NCBI GenBank assembly: GCA_009774625.1
Contig: VSOB01000005.1
Span: 1-64,000 of the forward strand
Origin: Lachnospiraceae bacterium
GTDB lineage: Bacteria; Bacillota; Clostridia; Lachnospirales; Lachnospiraceae
Reading direction: 5' to 3'
Length of the DNA: 64,000 nucleotides
A program made the translations under genes and the position numbers. The notes under the pieces are model-generated. The model saw only the letters and a list, made by a program, of their open reading frames with translations. It did no database searches and was not told the origin of the DNA. Every line of letters begins with the position of its first letter. The first letter of the stretch is position 1. Shown piece by piece: positions 33,775 to 40,991 of the stretch.

Positions 33775-36315
33775 ATGAATAAAAGGATAAACAATTTTTT
33801 CAGGAGCAGTGTTGTGGCTGTTGTGGCTGTGTGTGTGGTAGTATTTATTTTTCTGACTTCTTTTATGACCCATCAGACCAAGCGGACGGTTATGGAAATC
33901 AGCGACAAATACATGGCTGAGATGAGCAGACAGATTAAACAGAAGTTTGAGGCGATTATTATGCTGCGGCTGAGTCAGGTGGAAGGCATGATAATGCGTA
34001 CTCCTCCGGAAGAGGCAGAATATGGCGCCGAAATGCTGGAAGAGTTGATGATGAGTGCCGAGATCCGGAACTTTTCCTGGCTGGGACTGTATGACAGGGA
34101 CGGCAAGATCGAAAAGATTTATGGTGAGGAGATTGAGATCGTCAATGACGGAGATATGCTGAGTTCCCTTGAAGAGGATGGTATGCTGGTAGAAGAGGGA
34201 AAAACTTCTGAAGGAGAAAAACTGCTACTTCTGGGAGCAAAGGCGGCTTATCCTATGGGGAACGGCAACACCAGTGCGGCGCTGGTTGCCGGACTTCCGA
34301 TGGATTATCTGGGTATGGTACTGTTTCTGAATGAAAATGATGCGATGGTGTATTCGCATATCATAGACGGCGAAGGGAATTTTGTAGTCCGGAGTGCGGA
34401 TGCGTTCCGGGAGAACTATTTTACCCGGATGCGGGAACAGTTTGAGGTGTTCGAAGGCAAAGAAGCAGAGGAATATGTCAGTGAGTTGCAGGAGGCTATA
34501 TCGAACCGCAGTGTGTATTCTACAATGGTTTCCATGGAGGGAGAGCAGTTGCATCTGTATTGTCTGCCACTTTCGGAAAACACTTCCTGGTATCTGATCT
34601 CTGCCCTGCCCAACGGATATATGGAAGAGTCTGTTTCCAGGCTGGACAGCATGCGTACCCTGGTGATGGTATGTTCTGTGGGAATGATCCTGCTGGTGAT
34701 GTCGGTGATTTTTGTGATCTATTACCGGCTGTCCAAACAGCAGATCAGAGATCTGGACCAGGCTATGGGAGAAGCAGTGCATGCCAATATGGCTAAGAGT
34801 GAATTTCTCTCCAGTATGAGTCATGATATCCGGTCTCCGATGAATGCTATTATCGGTATGACGGAGATTGCCCAGAGAAATATTGACGATAAAGCCAGGG
34901 TGAAGGACTGTCTGCACAAAGTGTCGCTGTCCAGCAAGCATCTGCTGGGGCTGATCAACGATGTGCTGGATATGTCCAAGATTGAAAGCGGAAAGATGAC
35001 CCTGAATGAGGTGCCCATGTCTCTCAGGGAAGTGATGGATGATATTGTCAACATCATACTGCCTCAGGTCAAAGCCAGGGCACAGCAGTTTGATATTTAT
35101 ATTCAGAAAATCATGACGGAGAATGTATACTGCGATACTGTGCGTCTGAATCAGGTACTGATCAATCTGCTTACCAATGCGGTCAAGTTTACGCCGGAAG
35201 GCGGCCGGGTGGATGTGCATGTATTCCAGGAAGCCTCTCCTTTAGGGGAGGAATATATCCGAAACCATTTTGAGGTGGAGGATACGGGTATCGGTATGTC
35301 GGAGGACTTTCAGAAAAAGATATGGGATACCTTTTCCAGAGAAGAAACTGATGAGGTGCGGCATATTGTGGGAGCCGGCCTGGGTACTTCCATTACGAAA
35401 AAAATCATTGAACTGATGGGCGGCAACATTGAACTGAAAAGTAAACTCGGAAAGGGCAGCACCTTCCATGTGACGCTTGACCTGAGAAAAGCGGATGCCA
35501 GCGAAATGGAGATGAGACTGCCCGAATGGAATATTCTGGTGGTGGATGATAATGAATGGCTGTGCCTGAGTGCGGTTTCTAATCTGGAGGAACTGGGAGT
35601 TCATGCGGAGTGGACGCTGGATGGCCGGGATGCCGTCAGGATAATTGAAGAGCGCCATAACAAAGGAGAGGACTACCGGTTTGTGCTGGTAGACTGGAAG
35701 ATGCCCAATATGGACGGCATTGAAACCATCCGGGAAATCCGTAAACGGGTGGGCAGAAGTGTTTCTATTTTCCTGATTTCGGCCTATGACTGGAATGAAC
35801 TGGGAGAGGATGTGGCGCCGGAGATCGAAGGCTTTATTTCCAAACCGCTCTTTAAATCCACATTGTACGAGTGGCTGAAGCAGTATACGGAAGGATATGA
35901 TGCACAGTCGGAGGAAAAAGAGGAGGAGGTGGACTTCACAGGGAAGCACATTCTTCTGGCAGAAGATATGGACATTAACTGGGAAGTGGCTTATGAGATC
36001 CTTTCCATTACCGGAATGGTGCTGGATCGGGCCGAAAACGGACAGATCTGCGTGGATATGTTCCAGAAGTCCGAGGTGGGCTACTATGATGCCATTTTGA
36101 TGGATCTGCGTATGCCTGTAATGAACGGATACGACGCCACAAAGGCGATCCGCGCACTGGGGCGTCCGGATAATAATCTGCCGATCATAGCGATGACCGC
36201 AGATGCCTTTTCGGACGATGCAGAGCATTGTCTGCAGTGTGGCATGAATGCCCACATTCCCAAGCCGCTGGACATCGGTGAATGCATGAGGGTACTGCAG
36301 AAGTTCCTGGGCTGA
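33775..36315 (+). CDS. Membrane hybrid sensor histidine kinase with two receiver domains
   Basis: The 846-residue kinase has helix 1 (about 12-32), an extracytoplasmic Cache-like sensor (about 35-290), helix 2 (about 300-322), HisKA with His350 in MSHDIRSPMNAI, and HATPase_c (NLLTNAVKF, VEDTGIGM, and GAGLGTSI where GTGLG is usual). Two receivers follow, the first with Asp640 in LVDWKMPNMDG and the second with Asp777 in LMDLRMPVMNG. No DNA-binding output is present. With the Hpt protein upstream it forms a multistep phosphorelay whose final acceptor could be one of the HD-GYP or CheY-like regulators. Confidence 0.92.
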   Translation: MNKRINNFFRSSVVAVVAVCVVVFIFLTSFMTHQTKRTVMEISDKYMAEMSRQIKQKFEAIIMLRLSQVEGMIMRTPPEEAEYGAEMLEELMMSAEIRNFSWLGLYDRDGKIEKIYGEEIEIVNDGDMLSSLEEDGMLVEEGKTSEGEKLLLLGAKAAYPMGNGNTSAALVAGLPMDYLGMVLFLNENDAMVYSHIIDGEGNFVVRSADAFRENYFTRMREQFEVFEGKEAEEYVSELQEAISNRSVYSTMVSMEGEQLHLYCLPLSENTSWYLISALPNGYMEESVSRLDSMRTLVMVCSVGMILLVMSVIFVIYYRLSKQQIRDLDQAMGEAVHANMAKSEFLSSMSHDIRSPMNAIIGMTEIAQRNIDDKARVKDCLHKVSLSSKHLLGLINDVLDMSKIESGKMTLNEVPMSLREVMDDIVNIILPQVKARAQQFDIYIQKIMTENVYCDTVRLNQVLINLLTNAVKFTPEGGRVDVHVFQEASPLGEEYIRNHFEVEDTGIGMSEDFQKKIWDTFSREETDEVRHIVGAGLGTSITKKIIELMGGNIELKSKLGKGSTFHVTLDLRKADASEMEMRLPEWNILVVDDNEWLCLSAVSNLEELGVHAEWTLDGRDAVRIIEERHNKGEDYRFVLVDWKMPNMDGIETIREIRKRVGRSVSIFLISAYDWNELGEDVAPEIEGFISKPLFKSTLYEWLKQYTEGYDAQSEEKEEEVDFTGKHILLAEDMDINWEVAYEILSITGMVLDRAENGQICVDMFQKSEVGYYDAILMDLRMPVMNGYDATKAIRALGRPDNNLPIIAMTADAFSDDAEHCLQCGMNAHIPKPLDIGECMRVLQKFLG

Positions 36316-36336
36316 TCCGGGAGATTCTGGGAAGTC

Positions 36337-36365
36337 TTGCTTTTATGACAGACCGGTGGTATACT
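36337..36365 (+). promoter_or_regulatory. Promoter of the MotA/MotB-like pair
   Basis: TTGCTT at 36337-36342, 17-bp spacer, TATACT at 36360-36365. Transcription would start near 36372, upstream of the leader hairpin. Confidence 0.8.
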
Positions 36366-36388
36366 GAAACAGAATCAAGGGAAGAACG

Positions 36389-36419
36389 AAAAAGAGTGGA
36401 ATGCGTTCCACTCTTTTTT
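36389..36419 (+). terminator. Leader hairpin with T-run before MotA-like gene
   Basis: AAAAAGAGTGGAA pairs exactly with TTCCACTCTTTTT around a TGCG loop, and the A- and T-runs make it a possible two-way terminator. It lies after the promoter and just before the ribosome site, so it may act as an attenuator. The AGAGTGGAA stem recurs before rimP. Confidence 0.8.
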
Positions 36420-36436
36420 CTAAAGAGGAGGTTTTT

Positions 36437-37567
36437 ATGAGAAACAAATGGTATATTCTGTTGATTGTAGTTTATATTCTGACCTTTGGCTTTATCCTGG
36501 ATATCAATGGGGTGTTTGCCGGGGAAGTGGTGCTGACAGCCAATCTGGTGATCAATGTGTCCTTTCTGGCCATTATCGGTATTCTGTTTCTGTTTTCCAT
36601 CATCAGCTTTATCCGGCTGAATTCCCTGACAGGTGCGATGGCGAGGGCGGCAGGTGAGATGGAGCGGCAGTTTGAGCCGGACCGGAAAAATCTCTGGCCG
36701 GATTACCGGAAGAAACCGGAGCCTTTTTCCAATACTACCTTAAACCGCAGGTTTGCCATGTATCAGAAGCATGTGAGTGTACATACGGATAAAAAAGGGA
36801 ATGTGACAGACGCCTGTCCGGTGGAAACCTACATAAATGAAGCGCTGGTGAATCAGGTGGGCAGGACTTGGTTCAACACGAATATTTCCGGCGCTATGAC
36901 AGGACTGGGCATCCTGGGAACTTTTCTGGGCCTGTCGCTGGGGCTGAGTTCCTTTTCGGGCAATGATATTTTTACGATATCCGAAAATATCGCACCGCTG
37001 CTGGATGGTATGAAAGTGGCTTTCCATACATCCGTGTATGGTATTTTCTTTTCTCTGATCTTTTCTTTTGTATACCGGAGTCTGATGTCCGATGCCTATG
37101 ATAAGCTGGACCGGTTTTTGGATGCGTTTCATGAGTATGTGCAGCCCAAAGTTCACACCAGACAGGAGGCACTTGGCAGTATGCTGTTGTATCAGGCAAA
37201 TATGGCGGGTTCTCTTCGGAAGATACAGGAGCTTTTGCAGGGCAACGCACAGGCGCAGCTTGAAGGAGTGGAGCAGATCGTCCGTCAGTTTATGACATGT
37301 ATGTCGGAAACTATGGGGACAGAGCTGGGAAAGCTGGGCAGGAGCCTGGAGCAGTCCTGTGAAGCACAGGGAAACTGCGGGGAAGAGCTGCGGCAGTTAA
37401 CAGAAAGGATGCAGAAGATGCTGGAGTCCTGTAATACACTGAATGAGGTACTGGCGCATACAGTGGACCGACAGAAAAAAGTGGAGGACACGCTCTCTGA
37501 TACATGCGAAAGAATCGGCAATGAGCTGTATGCACTGGGACAGATGAGGGATATGTATGAGAAATAA
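36437..37567 (+). CDS. MotA/TolQ/ExbB-family ion channel subunit with cytoplasmic coiled-coil tail (ZorA-like)
   Basis: A 376-residue membrane protein. Helices lie at about 5-25 and 33-56, followed by a cytoplasmic segment and then the conserved pair of proton-channel helices (about 150-178, ISGAMTGLGILGTFLGLSLG, and 190-215, FHTSVYGIFFSLIFS). The last 130 residues are coiled coil. This arrangement, a MotA-type core plus a long helical tail, is that of ZorA and related TolQ-like motors, not flagellar MotA. ATG 36437 follows AAAGAGGAGG. It overlaps its OmpA-like partner by 11 bp. Function in this genome is unknown. Confidence 0.8.
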   Translation: MRNKWYILLIVVYILTFGFILDINGVFAGEVVLTANLVINVSFLAIIGILFLFSIISFIRLNSLTGAMARAAGEMERQFEPDRKNLWPDYRKKPEPFSNTTLNRRFAMYQKHVSVHTDKKGNVTDACPVETYINEALVNQVGRTWFNTNISGAMTGLGILGTFLGLSLGLSSFSGNDIFTISENIAPLLDGMKVAFHTSVYGIFFSLIFSFVYRSLMSDAYDKLDRFLDAFHEYVQPKVHTRQEALGSMLLYQANMAGSLRKIQELLQGNAQAQLEGVEQIVRQFMTCMSETMGTELGKLGRSLEQSCEAQGNCGEELRQLTERMQKMLESCNTLNEVLAHTVDRQKKVEDTLSDTCERIGNELYALGQMRDMYEK

Positions 37568-38453
37568 AAGAAAAGAGATATTTGAAGAGCCAGGTTACTG
37601 GCAGTCTTATTCGGATATGATGGCGGCGCTTTTGCTGATCTTTATTCTGCTGATTGCCATTACCCTTTTTGTCTACAAACAGAAACGGACAGATCTGGAG
37701 GCGGCCCAGTTACAGTTGGATACGACACGGCAGGAACTGGAGGCATCAGAGCTGGAGCTTTTGAATTCCATGAAGGAACTGGAGGAGGCCTATGCAAAGG
37801 CCACTATGACAGAGGATGAGCTGGCAGCGGCCTACCAGCGGATTGATGAGGCACAGGCGGAGCTGGATTCCACCAGAAGTGAGCTGCGGGATATCGTGGG
37901 CATCCGGACGGATATCATCGGAGAGCTGCAGAAGCGGTTCGATAATTCATCCATGAAGGTGGATGCCCAGACAGGGACCATTACCTTTTCTTCGGATGTG
38001 CTGTTCCGTTATAACAGTGCCAGACTGACGCCGGAGAGCAAGGCCACATTACAGGAAATCATCCCCATGTATCTGGGAGTTCTGCTGCAGGATACATTCC
38101 GTCCTTATATTTCGGAAATCATTATCGAAGGCCATACGGATACGGACGGAGATTATCAGAGCAATATGGTGCTGTCCACCAACCGGGCGGATTCGGTGGC
38201 CCAGTTCTGTCTGGATGCGGAAAACGGTCTGACAGAGGAACAGATCGGGCAGCTCCAGGAGATGCTGACCGTGAACGGACGCTCCTACAGTGTACCCATC
38301 TATGAAGCAGGTACCGGTGAGGTGAATATGGCGGCTTCCCGCCGGGTGGAAATCAAGTTCCGCCTGAAGGAAGAGGAGATGATCGAAAAGATTACGGAGA
38401 TTCTGGAACAGGACGGAGAGGAGGCGCAGTCCGGACAGGAAGCGTCGGAATAA
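37557..38453 (+). CDS. MotB/OmpA-family protein, peptidoglycan-binding stator partner (ZorB-like)
   Basis: A 298-residue protein. One N-terminal helix is preceded by WQSYSDMMAALLLIF, whose Asp20 matches the proton-carrying Asp of MotB/ZorB. A coiled coil (about 43-125) and a C-terminal OmpA-like domain with IIIEGHTDTDGDYQSN and STNRADSVAQF follow. The OmpA fold would anchor the complex to the wall. Translation is coupled to the upstream gene by an 11-bp overlap. ZorA/ZorB, MotA/MotB and TolQ/TolR complexes form 5:2 rotary channels; the same is inferred here. Confidence 0.82.
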   Translation: MRNKRKEIFEEPGYWQSYSDMMAALLLIFILLIAITLFVYKQKRTDLEAAQLQLDTTRQELEASELELLNSMKELEEAYAKATMTEDELAAAYQRIDEAQAELDSTRSELRDIVGIRTDIIGELQKRFDNSSMKVDAQTGTITFSSDVLFRYNSARLTPESKATLQEIIPMYLGVLLQDTFRPYISEIIIEGHTDTDGDYQSNMVLSTNRADSVAQFCLDAENGLTEEQIGQLQEMLTVNGRSYSVPIYEAGTGEVNMAASRRVEIKFRLKEEEMIEKITEILEQDGEEAQSGQEASE

Positions 38454-38476
38454 CGTCATAATTTTTCCAAAAATGC

Positions 38477-38505
38477 TTGCAAATACTGGATAAAAGTGCT
38501 ATACT
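38477..38505 (+). promoter_or_regulatory. Promoter of rimP-nusA-infB operon
   Basis: TTGCAA at 38477-38482, 17-bp spacer, TATACT at 38500-38505 with an extended -10 TG. Start of transcription near 38512. Confidence 0.85.
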
Positions 38506-38538
38506 GTATAAGATTTAATAGTATAAGACAGAAAGTGT

Positions 38539-38570
38539 GAAGAGTGGAACGAGTTCCACTCTTTGTTTTT
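38539..38570 (+). terminator. Leader hairpin (putative attenuator) before rimP
   Basis: AGAGTGGAA pairs exactly with TTCCACTCT around a CGAG loop, followed by the interrupted T-run TTGTTTTT. It is about 27 nt into the transcript and 56 bp before rimP. B. subtilis controls its rimP-nusA operon by NusA-dependent leader termination, which fits this layout. Confidence 0.75.
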
Positions 38571-38625
38571 GGTACATAGGTGAATATATGGCATAAATTC
38601 AGATGGAAGATAAAGGGGTGATTGT

Positions 38626-39087
38626 ATGGCAAAGAAAAAGTATGAGGAGAGAACGCAGGAGCTGCTTGTGCCGATTGCAGAGGAGGCAGGAGTGGGGATC
38701 TATGATGTGGAATATGTAAAGGAAGGCAGAGAGTTTTATCTGCGGGCTTATATTGATAAAGAAGGGGGCGTTACGATCCAGGACTGTGAAAGGGTCAGCA
38801 GGGCACTTTCTGACAGGCTGGATGAAGAGGACTTTATTGAAGATGCCTATATTCTGGAGGTTAGCAGTCCCGGACTGGGAAGGACATTGAAAAAAGACCG
38901 GCATCTGCAGATGAGCATGGGGGAGACTGTGGAAGTGAAAACCTATGTGCCCATAGACAAACAGAAAGAATTTACAGGGGATTTAAAGGCATTTGATGAG
39001 GATACCATTACGATAGAAACAGACGGTGTGCCGAGGGTTTTTGCAAGGAAAGAGGTTGCGCGGATCAAACTGGCGCTGGATTTTTAG
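38626..39087 (+). CDS. rimP: Ribosome maturation factor RimP
   Basis: Assists 30S subunit assembly. The 153-residue protein shows the two-domain RimP pattern: GVGIYDVEYVKEGREFYLRAYIDKEG-type N-domain (key part LRAYIDKEGGVTIQDCE), LEVSSPGLGRTLKKDRH, and the C-terminal SH3-like domain. Start ATG after AAAGGGGTG. First gene of the translation operon, 30 bp before nusA. Confidence 0.95.
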   Translation: MAKKKYEERTQELLVPIAEEAGVGIYDVEYVKEGREFYLRAYIDKEGGVTIQDCERVSRALSDRLDEEDFIEDAYILEVSSPGLGRTLKKDRHLQMSMGETVEVKTYVPIDKQKEFTGDLKAFDEDTITIETDGVPRVFARKEVARIKLALDF

Positions 39088-39117
39088 GAGAAAAGGAATT
39101 AGGAGGAATCGGAAAAA

Positions 39118-40404
39118 ATGAACAAAGAGTTAATGGAAGCGCTTGATATTTTGGAGAGAGAAAAAGAAATCAGCAAAGACACTTTGTTTGAGGCAATTGA
39201 AAATTCTCTGATTACGGCATGCAAAAATCATTTCGGCAAATCAGATAATATCAAAGTTGAAATTGACAGGGAAACTTGTGATTTTGTCTGTTATGCGGAA
39301 AAAGAAGTGGTGGAGGAAGTGGAGGATGACTGCCTGCAGATTTCTCTGGAGGATGCCAGGGAAGTCTCGCATAACGCTCAGTTGGGCGATATGATTCATA
39401 TCGAGATCAAATCCAAAGAGTTTGGCCGTATCGCAACCCAGAATGCCAAAAATGTAATTCTGCAGAAAATCCGGGAAGAAGAAAAAAGTGTGATTTACAA
39501 TCAGTACTGCAAAAAGGAAAAGGATATCGTAACAGGTGTGGTACAGCGGTATCTGGGACGGAACATCAGCATCAATCTGGGAAAGGCGGATGCGATTCTG
39601 ACAGAGAGTGAGCAGATCAAAGGAGAGGTATTCAAACCTACGGAGAGGATTAAGGTCTATATTCTTGAAGTGCGGAATATGTCCAAAGAACCCAAGATTC
39701 TGGTGAGCCGGACCCACCCGGAGATGGTAAAGCGTCTGTTTGAAGCGGAAGTAACCGAGATCAAGGACGGAACGGTGGAGATCAAAAGCATTGCCAGAGA
39801 GGCGGGCAGCCGGACGAAGATTGCGGTGTGGTCCAGAAATCCCAATGTGGATGCGGTGGGTGCCTGCGTGGGGATGAACGGCGCCAGAGTCAATGCCATC
39901 GTGGAGGAGCTGAGAGGGGAAAAGATTGATATTATCAACTGGGATGAAAACCCCGGCAATCTGATTCAAAATGCCCTTTCTCCTGCGAAAATCGTTGCGG
40001 TATTTGCGGATCCGGATGAAAAGACAGCCAAAGTGGTGGTGCCTGATTATCAGCTTTCCCTTGCCATCGGAAAGGAAGGGCAGAATGCAAGACTGGCGGC
40101 GCGGCTGACCGGTTATAAAATAGACATCAAGAGCGAGACACAGGCAAAGGATACACCCGGATTCCGGTACGAGGACTATATGGATGAGTACGAGGATGAC
40201 TATGAGGAGGAAGAGGGCCTGGATTTTGAAGATTCTTATGAAGAGACAGAAGAGGGCCTTGTAGAGCAGGGACAGGAGCCGGAAGGAGATATAAGTATAA
40301 AAGAAGAAGGCCTTGTTTTTGGAGAAGAACAGGAAGAGACATATGATCTGCCTGAGGAAGGAGAAGCGGAATGGGACGGTTCGGGAGAAGTCTATGAAGA
40401 GTAA
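39118..40404 (+). CDS. nusA: Transcription termination/antitermination factor NusA, with acidic C-terminal tail
   Basis: Binds RNA polymerase and modulates pausing and termination. Order: N-terminal RNAP-binding domain (1-125), S1 domain (GVVQRYLGRNISINLG), then two KH domains (VGACVGMNGARVNAIVEEL and LAIGKEGQNARLAARLTG). The final 80 or so residues, from about 345, are an Asp/Glu-rich tail (DEYEDDYEEEEG and onward) that compact Firmicute NusA proteins usually lack. Start after TTAGGAGG. Overlaps ylxR by 11 bp. Confidence 0.96.
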   Translation: MNKELMEALDILEREKEISKDTLFEAIENSLITACKNHFGKSDNIKVEIDRETCDFVCYAEKEVVEEVEDDCLQISLEDAREVSHNAQLGDMIHIEIKSKEFGRIATQNAKNVILQKIREEEKSVIYNQYCKKEKDIVTGVVQRYLGRNISINLGKADAILTESEQIKGEVFKPTERIKVYILEVRNMSKEPKILVSRTHPEMVKRLFEAEVTEIKDGTVEIKSIAREAGSRTKIAVWSRNPNVDAVGACVGMNGARVNAIVEELRGEKIDIINWDENPGNLIQNALSPAKIVAVFADPDEKTAKVVVPDYQLSLAIGKEGQNARLAARLTGYKIDIKSETQAKDTPGFRYEDYMDEYEDDYEEEEGLDFEDSYEETEEGLVEQGQEPEGDISIKEEGLVFGEEQEETYDLPEEGEAEWDGSGEVYEE

Positions 40405-40666
40405 GAAGGTTCCGCTCAGACAATGTATCGGCTGTGGGGAGATGAAGGCCAAGAGTGAGATGATGCGCGTTTTGAAGGATGCGCAGGGCGAGATCACATT
40501 GGATGTAACAGGCAGGAAAAACGGAAGAGGCGCTTATCTTTGTGTTTCCGAAGCATGCCTGCAAAGCGCAAGAAAGAACAAAGGACTGGAGCGTTCTTTC
40601 AGGATGAGCATTCCGGAGCAAGTTTATGAGAATCTGGAAAAGGAGTTTCAGAGGAACAGAGAATGA
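40394..40666 (+). CDS. ylxR: YlxR family RNA-binding protein
   Basis: A 90-residue basic protein of the YlxR (DUF448) family, a predicted nucleic-acid-binding factor. The N-terminus has PLRQCIGCGEMKAKSEMMR, and ITLDVTGRKNGRGAYLC follows. The start at 40394 lies inside the end of nusA; a longer frame upstream would be entirely within nusA. It overlaps the next gene by 4 bp (ATGA). Confidence 0.93.
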   Translation: MKSKKVPLRQCIGCGEMKAKSEMMRVLKDAQGEITLDVTGRKNGRGAYLCVSEACLQSARKNKGLERSFRMSIPEQVYENLEKEFQRNRE

Positions 40667-40971
40667 ACAATAAGATACTGTCGTTGCTGGGACTGGCAAC
40701 CAGATCCGGAAATCTGGTCAGCGGAGAGTTTATGACGGAGAAGGCGGTAAAAGAGCGGAAAGCCTTTCTCGTGGTCGTAAGCAGCGAAGCATCCGGCAAT
40801 ACGAAAAAGAAATTTACAAATATGTGCAGCTTTTATGAAGTGCCTCTGTATTTCTATGGAACGATGGAAGCGTTGGGACACAGTATAGGAAAAGAATTTC
40901 GGGCGTCGATCGCAGTGACGGACGAAGGGTTTGCAAAGAACATCATAAATAAGCTGGAATGTGAAAAATAA
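40663..40971 (+). CDS. ylxQ: L7Ae/L30e-family ribosomal-like protein YlxQ
   Basis: A 102-residue protein of the L7Ae family, expected to bind kink-turn RNA. The typical start KILSLLGLATRSGNLVSGE is present, followed by LVVVSSEASGNTKKKF. Translation is coupled to ylxR by the ATGA overlap. Its place between ylxR and infB is the standard Firmicute arrangement. Confidence 0.92.
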   Translation: MNNKILSLLGLATRSGNLVSGEFMTEKAVKERKAFLVVVSSEASGNTKKKFTNMCSFYEVPLYFYGTMEALGHSIGKEFRASIAVTDEGFAKNIINKLECEK

Positions 40972-40991
40972 CGAATACGGAGGTAGTGAGT

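Noticed and set aside
36437..38453. Complete Zorya defence system
   Set aside because: Only the ZorA/ZorB-like motor genes are present; the genes on both sides are a hybrid kinase and rimP, with no nuclease or helicase partner.
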